Below are positions 11,430-22,847 of a stretch of 64,000 nt of DNA, in pieces. Within the stretch, counting starts at the first letter, position 1. Every line of letters begins with the position of its first letter. The DNA lies in assembly GCA_948144175.1 (NCBI GenBank), contig CANXME010002496.1:144141-208140 (forward strand), in the 5' to 3' direction. The notes under the pieces are model-generated. The model saw only the letters and a program-made list of their open reading frames with translations, searched no databases and was not told the DNA's origin. Source of the stretch: Closterium sp. NIES-65. Lineage: Eukaryota; Streptophyta; Zygnematophyceae; Desmidiales; Closteriaceae. Position numbers and translations under genes: made by a program.

Positions 11430-14400
11430 ACCGTAGACCAGCCCCCGGAGGCTCCACTAGGTACCAGGAGGAAACGACCCAGTGAAGCCAGGCGGGCGGC
11501 GCATCCAGATCTCCTCGTGCAGGCTACCCTGCAAGAAAGCTGTGCTGAAGTCAAGAGAGTGAAGCTCCTAGTCACGCTGAGCGGCAACGTGCAGCAACAC
11601 CCAAAGAGTGGTCATCTTCAGGGTGGGGGAGAAGGTCTGGAAGAAGTCAACTCCCTCTCGCTGACTGAAACCTCGAGCAACGTAACGAGCCTTGAAGACA
11701 GGCGGAGAACCTAGCGGCCACTTCACCCTGAAAATCCACATGCCACTGACGATGTTCGCCCTAGGAGGGGGAACCTCGTCAACGTAAGTGCTTGTGGACT
11801 TCTAGGATGCCATCTCTGAGTCCATGGCTGTCTGCCACTGAGAGGAGTACTCACTCGCGATCGCCTCAGCGTAAGAGCGTGGAGTCGGGATGTCTGGAGC
11901 ATCCGGGTCTCCCTCAGGGGCAAGCAGCATGGACACGAGATGAGGCGCAGCGGCTGCAAGGCACTCAAGGTCCTCGTGCTTGTCCTCAAGGACGTCTGTG
12001 CCAAGAGCACAATCACCCCCGACGGACGGAGGACAGACAGACTCAGACTCAGCAACAAGACTAGCGGCGTAGTCTAGACGACAGGCAGCAACAAAGTCAA
12101 CAAGCTCAGCGACTAAGGCAGACGCAGTAGCAGACCTAAACGACGGGTCAGTGACAACTGTGGCTAGCAAACGTGTGACAGTAGGGTGAGCAGCACAGGT
12201 GCGGTCAGACTCAGGCTCAGGAACGGTAGGCAGAGAAGACGCAGGAGGGGACGGTAGGGGAACATGCTGCGGAGGAGAGAAAGGACGACGGACTACAAGG
12301 TGGGTGCCGGGGACAGCCGGCTGACGCGAACGAGGAACACGACGACTGGGACGACCAGAACGGACAGGCAAGACAGGACGCTATGCAGGCTCACGACGCT
12401 CTGTAAGACCCCCTGTCTACTCAGTGTAAGGAGAAGGAGCAGGCAGCTGTGAGCCAAGCTATAACGGAAGACCAGTAGATGAAGGGAGACTAAGAACCTG
12501 GCGAAGCACAAAGTCGGACGGTGGCTGAGACGACGGAGACGGTGGAGCAAAGAACATGCGCGGCTGTGCAGTGCCACCAGCACCAGCAGCTCCAGCACTG
12601 CCAGCAGCTCCTGCACCTCCAGTAGCTCCAGAACCCTCAGCGCTAGCTCCTCCTGGACCAGCTCCACCAGCAGCAGCACCCCCAGAACCGGCACCTCCAG
12701 TCCTAGGGTCTCCAGCCGCAGTGTCTCTAGCAGCAGCACCCCCAGACCCAGGGTCTCCAGCAGTAGCACCCTCAGGCTCAGCACCTCCAGCCCCAGCAGC
12801 TCCAGTACCTCCAGTACGAGCACCTCCGGGACCAGCACCTCTCCCAGCTCTAGTGACGTCAGCAGAAGTACCTCCAGCGGCAGAGCCCCGAGCTCCAGAA
12901 GCGCGACCCTGACGGCGACCGTACCAGTCGTGCATCTGCTTTGAGGTGAGAGGCACACACGGACGAAGGCGGCTACTCCAAGGAGACCGCCCAATAGCAG
13001 ACTCATAACCCTGCAGGGCCTCCAGCTCCAGCGCCTCCCGCTACAGGGCCCCTAGCTCCAGCAGCGCGACCCTGACGGCCAACGTACCACTCACGCAGCT
13101 GCTGTGGGGAGAGAGGGAGTCTACGTCGAGAGTGGAGCGGCGAGGAGCCAGCGGAGCGACTACGGAGACGGCCGCTCTAGGGAGACTGCTCACCAGACAC
13201 CTCAGTGTCCTTAGGTGCAGCACCCCCAGACTCAGTACCCCCAGGCTCAGCACCCCCAGACTCCTCACGCCCAGGCTCAGCACCTCCAGTTTCCGCACCC
13301 CCAGGCTCCGCACCTCTAGGCTCCGCACCCCCAGGCTCAGCACTCCCAGAAGCAGCACCCCGAGGAGGACCACCCTCAGCAGGACCTGAGTCACCAGTGA
13401 CCTCAACCGGCGCAGTCAAGGGAGGAGGGTCTACCTGAGACACACCTGAAGGAGCAGGACCGAGAGCGGAAAGGGGGTCTACTTGGGGAGCACCTAGAGC
13501 GAGGAAGAGCGGGGGGGGGGGGGGGGGAGAGGGGCAGTGCGGTAGGGGAAGAGACGGTAAAAGGGAACCGACTCGTCGAATGTGACGTCCTGAGAGGGGA
13601 AGACACGGCGCGAGGTGGGGTGGTAAAATTGCCAAACAGGCGCGCCAGGGACAAAGCCAAGGAAGACACAGGGAACAGCACGAGCGGAGAGCTTGTCCGT
13701 GGTCGTATCGCGGACAAAGGCACGAGCACCCCAGACCCGGAAACGCGACGCATCGCCAACCTTCCCTGTCCACAGCAGTGTGGGCGAGGTCTCCGGCAAG
13801 GAGAGACGGGGCCAGAGGTTGAGCTGATGCGCGGCGTAGCGGACCGCAAACGGCCACAGAAAATGGGGGGCAGCCGCATGGATCATGGAGGTACGAGCGA
13901 CCTCCATGACTAAGCCAATGCGGCGCTCAGCAACCCCATTCTGCTGCAGAGAGGCCGGAAGCGTGAACATCTGGCGGATGCTGTGCTCCGCATAGAAGGC
14001 TGCCAAGACGTCTGAGGAGAACACACCACCTCTGTCAAAGTGCAGACGCAGGACAGGAAAGTCCGACTGGAACCGCTCACGGAGCTGGAGACGAACATCA
14101 CGGATCTAGGGGATCAAAACATCAGGGACCTCCCCCTTGCGCTACAAGGGGAAGACCGTGGTGTAACGCGTGTAGTCGTCGACAACCAGCAGGAAGTACC
14201 GCTCGTGGCTCTGTCCACGGACGCGGGCTGGGCCCCACACGTCCAGGTGGAGAGTGTGCAGGGGAGCCTCTGTGGGAGGGAACGAGGAGGAGTGAGGAGC
14301 GGCGCGCTGCCGCCCCTCGACACAGGGAAGACAGGGAGGAGCAGGCAAGGGTGGGAGGGGAGGGTGAACCCTGGGAAGACCAAAGATAAGGACACAGCGG

Positions 14401-16670
14401 TGCATGCTACGAAGGTGCTGCACCGAGGGGTGACCAAGGCGGTGGTGCCAAAGGAGGGTCTGGTGCGACAAAGCGCGACACGAGCAGGGGGTCGCTAGCT
14501 GACCTGACGCAGACGCAGACACTGCGACCTGAGGGGACATAGTAGTCAGTGTATACAGACTCGAGCCAGTCACACGGGTAAACGTGGCCAGGTGCCAGCC
14601 CGTCCGGGAGCACGTACAGTGGGTCACGCGCTGACCTCCGGGAGTGAACTGGTTAACCCACTGGTCCTGGAGGTCAGCACCACTCACCAAGTTTGTAGAG
14701 AACGAGGGGAGGTGAAGACCTGACAAGGAGCCAGACGGGACCGTCGGACACGGTAGGACCGTGGAGGAGTGTGCAAGGACTGGACCCCCAGAGGGGTCTG
14801 CCAGGGAGACTGCAACCGGCCGGCTGAGCGGCGTGAGGGTGGTGCTGTCGCAAAAGAAGGAGCTGGAAGCATCTGAGTCAAGTGTGAAGGTGTACAAGGC
14901 CTCAGCAGGCGCAGTACCAGAGAGAGCGGACTCACCAGCACCTGGAGCAGCAGCCTCACCAACACCTAGAGCAAGAGACGCACTAGCACCTAGAGCAGCA
15001 GCCTCACCAGCACGTAGAGCAGGAGACGCACGAGCACCTAGAGCAGCAGCCTCAACACTACCAAGAGCAGCAGGCTCTATACCTGGGTTAGGCGGTACGC
15101 ACAGGTAACAGGCACGGTCAGCACTAGTATGCAATGCATACATGACAGTGAGAATAGCATCATAGTCAATAGAAAATATATCTACCCTATGCCCAAGCAG
15201 CTCCAGCCAGGTGGGGAGCTCAGCCTCGTCGCCAAACTCGGTACGCCAGGCGTCGCTCATACGGGCGAAGCAGCAGGACTGTGCGTGACTAAGGATCCCG
15301 CAAGCCTGACCAGCCCGATCACCTGTGCGAATGACGTTCGGGCAGCGAACGGTACTCAAAGACCCTCTACTCTGAGCGTACCACTTACGAAGCTGCTGGG
15401 GCGTAAGAGACTCGCACGGACGTCGCTGGAGTTGCATCTGGCCACCGCCAGTAGCAGCAGCAGTGCGGGCAGGGTAGGCGCGGCAGTCAGGCAGGCAGGC
15501 AGAGGGCGCGGCAGCGCGCGAACAAGGCAGGTGCTCACTAGTGGCGGGAAGGGCAGGCGCTCGCCGGGCGAGCAGGGCCGGCGCTCGGTGGGCGGCGGCA
15601 GGGTAGGCGCACAACGGCGGCGACGGTGGGGCTGCAACTACGGTTGCAGAGTAGGGCCGCGGTAGCTGCAAGGCGGGGCCGCATCAGCGCCAGGTCAGGG
15701 CCGCGTCAGCTGCAGGGTGGGGCCGCGTCAGCAGCAGGTCGGGGCCGCGACAGCATCCTGGCGGGGCCGCATCGGTGGCAGGGCGGGGCCGCGACCTGGC
15801 GGGGCTGCGTCGGCGGCAGGGTGGGGCCGCGACCGCGGCAGGGTGGCGTCGCGTCAGTGGCCTGGCGGGGCCGTGTCGGCGGCCAGGCGGGGCCGCGTCG
15901 GCGGCAGGGCGCGACCGCGTCAGAGGCAGGGCGAGGCCGCGTTGGCGGTAGGGCGCGGCCGCGTCAGAGGCAGGGCCGGGCCGCGTCGGCGGCAGGGCGC
16001 GGCCGCGTCAGAGGCAGGGCGGGGCCGCGTCGTCGGCAGGGCACGACCGCTTCAGAGGCGGGGCGGGGCCGCGGCAGGGGCAGGGCGGGCCGCGGCAGCG
16101 ACCTGGCGGGGCCGCGTCGGCGGCAGGCCGCGTCAGAGGCAGGGCGGGGCCGCGTCAGCGGCAGGGCGGGCCGCGACAGCGACCTAGCAGGGCCGCTACA
16201 GCAACCTGGCATGGCCGCGTCGGCGGCAGGGCGGGGCCGTGTTGGCGGCAGGGCGGGGCCGCAACAACGGCAGGGCGGGGCCGCGTCGGCGGCAGGGTGG
16301 GGCCGCGACCGCGGCAGGGCGGGGCCGCGTCAGCGCCAGGGCGAGGCTGCGTCAGCGACCTGGCGGGGCGGCGCTCTGGCCTGACGGGCCTGCAAGGGCG
16401 GCTCGCGGGCCTGACGGGCCTGCAGGGACGGCTCGCGGGCCTGACGGGCCTGCAGGGGCGGCGCACGGGCCTTACGGGCCTGCAGGGGCGGCGCGCTGGC
16501 CTAGGGCAGCAGGAGGCAGCGCGAGGGCTGCAGGACGGCGCGCGCAGCGCAGCACGTCACAAGGCAAGGCAGGCAGGCAGGGTAACACGTAGGGTAGCGC
16601 GGTAACCGCAACGGTTGGTGGGCCCGAAAAAAAAAAAGGACGGTCCTACGGACCTAGTGCCCTGAAACCA
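11430..16670 (-). pseudogene. Ty1/copia polyprotein, minus strand, interrupted and 3'-truncated
   Basis: Read from high to low coordinates: a GC-rich leader; a gag-like frame (LTPQQLRKWYAQSRG, about 15380); protease with LDSDASSSFF where the family has DSGA (about 14860); and the integrase zinc region (HHRLGHPS, CLPCVEGR). The integrase core follows with LDVWGP, LHFDRGGVF and QQNGVAERR, interrupted by at least two in-frame TAGs at about 14110-14145. Next comes a Gly/Ala/Glu-rich linker (12460-13400), then the start of reverse transcriptase (GMWIFRVK, KARYVARGFSQREG, LDFSTAFLQGSLHEE, RRPPGF). It ends near RGLVYGL at about 11430, before the YVDD catalytic box. RNase H and the 3' LTR are missing. 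The element is dead. Confidence 0.85.
15660..16500. repeat. GC-rich tandem repeat in copia leader
   Basis: Short imperfect units built on GGCGGGGCCGCGTCGGCGG and, toward 16380-16500, CTGACGGGCCTGCAGGGGCGGC. The long plus-strand open frames over it are composition artefacts. Confidence 0.75.
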
Positions 16671-16858
16671 TGTTAGAATCTAGCAGCAGGAATGGAATGC
16701 ACTATGGAAGAGTAGGGTACAAGTATGAAACCCTAAACAGTGCTGTACCCCATATTGGCTACCCCAGTACAGCCTACACATATATAGCATGCATATACTT
16801 TGACAATACCTACTCTACAATAACTGTAGGATTACGTGGGAGGCTACGGGGTTGTACA
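16671..16858 (-). repeat. 5' LTR of minus-strand copia element, with primer-binding site
   Basis: On the minus strand the block starts TGTACAACC at 16858 and ends TTCTAACA at 16671. It is followed immediately by TGGTTTCAGGGCAC, which differs from the TGGTATCAGAGC tRNA-Met primer site at two positions. Length is about 188 bp. The TTAGGGTTTCATACTTGTA core links it to the other two LTR-like blocks. Confidence 0.65.
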
Positions 16859-17470
16859 GGGTGACCGGAGCATTGTTTGCGTTCTCACTATTTGCTGTGT
16901 TTGCAAGTGAAGTTGGCAAAAGTTCCACCAAGAAAACAACACTGACCACAATGGTATGACAAAGTTGATATAACAAGAATTAAACATACCTATCAACCCA
17001 GCAACTTGGCCTCTGGCACGACACAAAGCCAGCTTGCCAAAGCCGCAAGATGGCGGCGTGCCAACGCAGCTGGAAGGCGGCTTGCCAGCACTACAGGATG
17101 GTAGCCTGCCCGCGTTGCACCCAGGGCGGCTGAGTCAACGCCAACCGTTGTAGGTCGGCGTCTGTAGGCCGGCGCCATTTCGACAATCACCTTCGTCAAC
17201 CTTCAAGGCTCAAGGCCGTCCGCCGACCTCACCTCGTCGACTAACGTCTCGTTGGCTTCGCTGAAGCTGGCTGCACCGAAGTCGGCTTCGTTGTCGTCCA
17301 TTGCATGATTATTTCAACCATTTTTGCAGCTTTTAGACACTCGTAAACTGTTTGACAAACGTGAATGAGGCCCAGGTCGTCTTCAAACGTTATGTTTTTG
17401 TAGTGTATAAGCAAACTGACAAATATTTTAAAACGCAAATAAACGCGTCTGTTTTACATTTCGAACGGAA
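16859..17470. other. Intergenic DNA with retroelement debris
   Basis: Contains words such as GGCTTGCCA and GCCGACCTCACCTCGTCGAC that echo the plus-strand remnant near 7560-7770. No gene was seen. Confidence 0.35.
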
Positions 17471-17489
17471 CACCTATTAAAGGAGGGTC

Positions 17490-18400
17490 CAGCAGCGCAG
17501 TGACTCAGTGGTCCCAATCAGCAGCCAGCCAATGCCCAGCGGAAACGCAACCAAACCAGCATGACTCAGCGTGTGCACACACGTAAGCACAGCCATACCC
17601 AGCCCAGGCAGGCAGAACAAGAGCGTGTGACCCACAAGCACGTCATCCGCCTGACGCAGGATGAATGCACAATGTTCTGCCCGAACTGTTGCCAGCAAAC
17701 CCTCCTTGCTCTAAGGGCGTGTCATGGGGAGGGAAGCTTACTGCTCATGAATCCCTGTTAAGGCTGGTATGTAGCGGTTCAGAGCGGTGAAGAGTACAGA
17801 CTGCTTTAGAAAACACAATATCGTAGTGAACAGCTTAGAATGAACCGAAAGTTCACCAAGCATGACACGCCCTAATCAAGCCATTGAGTTGAGGGAGTCC
17901 TGTTATCGCCATTGAGTTGCGAGAGTTCTGTAATCGCCATTGAGTTGAGAAATGCCGAGTGTTCAGTTGCTTGCTTGCCCAAAACATGAATCACGTGCAT
18001 CTCAAGTCTGTTCACGAGTATACAAGTCATAGCTGGAATTCTTTGTTGGCACCACCTCTAATACGCAGTGCGATTCCCACATCGCAAATGTGGCGCCTGC
18101 TGCAATGCTGTATTTGGCGCGGTTCGAGCCGCCAAAGATGTGTTGTCCAGGAAAACGGGCTGCGGCTGAGCCAATTCTTGGCTCGTCGCCGCAAAACAGC
18201 AAGATTGAGTGTTTCGCTCCGTACGTACCTTGAATCTTAGATATTCCAGCAACACGCAGTTGAAGCAAGTCAGCTACTTCGAGTTGAGGATTCACAATTA
18301 CGTGCCAGATAGTTCTCCGCTCGGCTGGATACTCGTACGTTGACGCACCTTCCCTTTCTCAAACGCTATACGCGAAACAGATTACCCAATACTGCTTTTC
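17490..18400 (+). promoter_or_regulatory. Duplicated 5' flank of LRR gene B
   Basis: Counterpart of 2985-3691. It has the same order of conserved blocks with scattered substitutions and indels, ending about the same distance from the start codon. No individual element was identified. Confidence 0.6.
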
Positions 18401-20786
18401 ATGGCTGCCTCTGAATCATTCTGGTCGCATTCCACACCGCGCACGCGCCTCCTCCTCCTACTCCTCCTGTCTCTCCTCTTCCCTCCTTCCACCCTCTCTG
18501 CACGCCACCTCTTTCCCCAAGCCACCAGCGAGGTTCTTCCGCAAGTCGCCACCCTTCCGCAATCCGGAGCCACCCTTACGCCGGCCGCCAAGGTTCTCCC
18601 CCAAGCAACCGAGGTTGACGCTGTGCGCAAGTTCCTCCTAGCGGCGGGGGTCACCAACCCCGTCCCGGGCGCTCCCGCGACCGCATGCAGCGTCGCCGGC
18701 ATTGGCTGCGACGCCAACGACTTCGTCACGTCGCTCAAGTTCTCCCCGTGCACCGCCTACCCGACTCTCCTCACCGGCTCCATTTCGACCGACATCAGGA
18801 GTCTCGTGCATCTCACGCATGTCGACTTTTCGTGCAACAACCTGGGGGGTTCCCTGCCAACGGTTCTCGGGCTGCTGACGAATCTGCGGCTGGTGAACAT
18901 GAGCGGAAATCGGCAACTTTATGGGTCCATTCCTTCATCGATTTTTGGACTGGGGTGGCTCTCGGTGATGGATTTTCGCGGGGCGGATTTGTACAGTGCT
19001 CTTCCGACTGGTTCGACGGCGTTTTCAGCGTCGCTAAGGCACTTGGACCTGTCATATAACCGGCTCTACAACTCAATTCCGTCAGCGCTTTCTCGTGCGA
19101 CACGCCTGGAGCGGCTGGATTTAAGCTTCAACAATCTCAACGGCAACATACCGAAGCAGCTGAGTAACCTCAAGCGGCTCACCTATCTTAATCTGCGATG
19201 GAACAAGCTCGGTGGAAGTGTTCCCACGGAAATATCCAAGGCGTGGCGGCTGGAAAGGCTGCACTTGGAGGGGAATAGGCTGACGGGAAACATTCCCGCT
19301 CAATTGAACCAGCTTTTGTATTTGGAGCATCTGAGCCTGAGTTATAACTACTTGTCTGGTGGTGTCCACCCTGCGATTTTCCGCATGCCTAACCTGCGGA
19401 AGTTGAGTCTTCGTCGCAATTATTTCAATGGCACGATTCCCAAGTGGAAATCGGGTTACCAGACAGACACGCTGGAGCATCTTGACCTCGCGAAGAATCG
19501 TTTCAATGGAACCGTGCCATCTGGGCTTGGTGGTGTTGTGACGCTCACCCATCTCGATTTGAGCGAGAACAAGTTTGACAATAGCATTCCATCAGTGTTG
19601 GGCGAGTTGACAGCCCTCCAGTTCCTGAATCTCGCGTGGAACAAGCTGAACGGTTCGCTTCCTGGGTATCTCAGTCACCTTCGCAGCCTTCGCTCACTTT
19701 CCGTCGCACACAACAAACTGACTGGAGTAAGTTCTAACTTCCACAACAACGGACACGAGTCGCCGCGAGTCGTTCTGGATCTGAGTTACAACTACATCGG
19801 TGGAAGTCTGGTCCCCTTCCAAAATCTGGAGAGGGTTGCGAATCTCGACCTTTCGCACAACCGACTGACGGGGAGCATACCCGTCAGTTTTTTGACTGGA
19901 TCGACAGTTCTCAAGCGAGTCAACATCAGCTCGAACTACATCAACAGCACACTCGATCCGCTCACCACCCTGACGAATCTCGCTTCCCTGGATGCGTCGC
20001 ACAACCGACTGCGAGGGTCGATTCCGTCGCGGCTGGTATCGCTGGCTCAGCTTTCGCACCTCGATCTGCACGATAATGACATTGTCAACCACATCCCGGA
20101 CCCCACATTTGAGAACTCCGCTTTACGCTTCATCGACATCAGCTACAATGAGATCAACAGTGAGTGCATTTGCTCAAGTGCTGTCTGTGTTCTGTTCAAG
20201 ATTCGTCTGGTTTATCTTCGTTGGAAGAGATGGAGCAGAGTTAATAGAGGTATGAAATAAAAAATGTTAATTGATGTTTATTTTCTGTCTTATTACGCCC
20301 CTCCTTCCTCTTTTGCAACTTTCAGGTCACCTTCCTGAATTTGTGGAATGCCCACGAGTGATCAACTTTGCTGGAAACCACCTTTCTGGCACCATTCCAG
20401 CCTCCATATCCTCCTGTGGTGCCTCTCTGATCAAACTCGACCTCGCTAATAACCGGATCGGAGGAGCACTTCCAGCGGCAGCTCTCGGTGATCTCTCTTA
20501 CCTCCGCTACTTAAACCTTCCTCGAAATCGTTTCACGGGCAGCATACCAGAAGAATTGACTGGGCTGCGTGCCCTGACCTCACTCAATCTGGCCTGGAAC
20601 CGGCTCACGGGCAGCATTCCAGAAAATTTGGGAGATGCTTCTAATGGTGGTGCGAAACTCGAGGTGCTTCGACTCGCGGGTAATGATCTGGGGGGCTCTG
20701 TTCCACAGCAGCTCTCGGAATTTCCTCTGTGGTCGTTTCTGCCTGGCAATCAGAACTTGTGTGGCCATCCTGTGGGCAGCTGCTGA
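18401..20786 (+). CDS. Secreted leucine-rich-repeat protein (gene B), paralogue of gene A
   Basis: Exons are 18401-20159 and 20326-20786. The intron runs GTGAGT to TTCAG in phase 1, at the same codon (EIN|S) as in gene A, giving 739 residues. It has a signal peptide with a leucine core (LLLLLLLSLLF), then RHLFPQ, a Cys N-cap (ACSVAGIGC), more than 20 plant-type LRRs and the terminal cap NQNLCGHPVGSC directly before the stop. There is no transmembrane or kinase part. It differs from gene A mainly by substitutions within repeats (for example KFDNSIPSVLG against KFYGWISSRLG) and by a short deletion in the N-terminal Gln/Ala-rich segment. An extracellular binding or inhibitor-like role is typical of such proteins; the ligand is unknown. 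Confidence 0.9.
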
Positions 20787-22847
20787 ATGACTCGTGTGCT
20801 GGACTGGAGACTCAATGGGGAGGCTGGATGAGAATACACCTATGGGTAGATTGTACATGGTACGGGGAAATGGTGCTCACTGCTCAGCAACAAGGGTGCT
20901 CAGCATCGACAGTCAAGCACATGCGAAATAATTGCCGGCGTATATATTGGGGGGAACGGCATGCCGTAGTTACATTTTGAAGATAAACCCAGCTGGTTTG
21001 GTGTACAGGTGTGCTGGGTAGGTAGTTATTTATTCTGGGTGTACATGTCACGAGCAGTGAGTGGTAGGATCATGTTGTACCAGTGGCATACCGTATGTAT
21101 GTAGTTCAGGAATATTATGAAGTATACTGTATTTATTACTGTACTGTGACGGTACAGTACACTGTAGACACCTCGCTCGTTGCATGTAGAAAGAAACTTC
21201 TGATGAAAATGATAAGCAACAATAACACTCTGGACTTATCTCCAATTTCACAGCACTACACAACGTACGTACACCGTAGTCAAGGGATGGCATGGCAATA
21301 ACATGTCCATCGACCACTACTGTAATAAAACCATGTTCCTTATTTCACAAATAAATAAAGACGCAAACACGCATTTCAGCTCGCAATATCCTTCCGAACG
21401 ATATGGCGAGCGCAGGAAGGACCCACTGTCCACTCCACACTTCCTCTTCGCACAAGCATGGCAGCACCCACATTCATTTAGCGTGATTCCCCTGCCAAGG
21501 TCTCTCAGAACGAACAGCTGGTCTTAGAATTGCGGCTGCCCTGCTGATGCATAATGCTGCCACAGTGCCACCGGTACCATCCTCCTCCCTGTTGAGAATT
21601 CCCAGATTGGCACCAGTACCTAGCAGGCTAGTAGCCCTTCGGACGCAGCAGACAGCCGCAGTTGGAACTTGAAAAGCCACTCCAAAATTCCAGCCTCTGC
21701 CAGTGTGTGCTCTGATGCCTCTGCCAGATCCCCGACCCCTTTTTGCAGACACCCCAGCCTCCCAACCCCCCTTTAGACGCCATAGCCATACGGTGAGTCC
21801 TCCTGTGACGCTTCTGCCAGAGTGTGCTCTGATGCCTCTGCTAGATAGTCCTTGCTGCAGCGATGCACAGGGAGTGACACGTGAGAGTGGCACACACAGG
21901 GAGACACACAGAAGCAGAGAGGCCAATCAGGAGGAATTTAATGGCATCACCTGTTACTCACTGCCTCGTCCTGGTCTCTCTGCCGTTCCACACCGCTATG
22001 CCGCTTCTCCCATCGCCCTCACCTTCTCACATCGCCCTCACCTTGCTGCTGCCGCTTTGCGAGTGGTGTTGGCCTTGCCCTGAAACGCCACAACCATCCA
22101 CACTCACTGCCTCGTCTGGATATGCCTGCCCTGCCATGCTCCTATGGCGCTTCTCACGTTGCTCACACATCCCTCCCATCGCCCTCACCTTGCTGCTGCC
22201 ACTTTGCGGGTGGTGTTGGCCTTGCCCTGGAACGCCACCCCGGGCACACTCACTGCCTAGTGGCGGCTGTCCCACTGTCCTTCCACACCCCTATGGCACT
22301 TGTCACATCGCCCCCAACTTGCCCCACCTTCTCCCATCGCCCTCACCTTGCTGCTGCCACTTTGCGGGTGGTGTTGGCCTTGCCCTGGAACGCCACCACG
22401 AGACACTTGCTCCAACGCGGGCCGCCCGCATCCTCCACTGTCGCCGCCCGCACAGCCGCTAGCAGACGAACAAACAAGGCTCGGTCGGCAGTGGTGCTGC
22501 AGGCAGGGGCGAAAAGTGGGGCGAAGAGGGAGGAGGAAGGGGGACGAAGGAAGAGAATGGATGGAGAGTGAGGAAGTGAGGGGACAAAATGCTACGTGAA
22601 AGAAGGAAGATACAGTCAAAGACAGAGAGGGGAGAACAGCGAGAGAAGGAAGGGGCTAAAAATAAAGAGAGCGAAAAAAAAGTCACAGAAGCATTACGTG
22701 AGGGCATGAGAGCAGTCAATGGCAATAATGAGGCTCACCATAAGGGGGACGAGAGCCAGCTGAGGATGTCTGGAATCTTTGAGATGTTTCAAAGCACGAT
22801 TTTGAAACGTCCCAAAACTTGATCTTGAGACGTCTCAAGGCAAGGAC
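20787..22847. other. Convergent intergenic region with a local GC repeat
   Basis: 20790-21070 is the 3' flank shared with gene A. 21700-22460 carries three degenerate copies (about 22030, 22190, 22340) of a block with CATCGCCCTCACCTTGCTGC and TGGTGTTGGCCTTGCCCTGG. A near-palindrome, CTTGAGACGTCTCAAG, lies at 22824-22839 just past the stop of the minus-strand gene. The long open frames here translate to compositionally odd protein on several frames and are not called. Confidence 0.5.

Noticed and set aside
15626..16605. Gly/Arg-rich plus-strand open frames up to 252 codons
   Set aside because: They lie on the leader repeat of a minus-strand copia element and read antisense to it.
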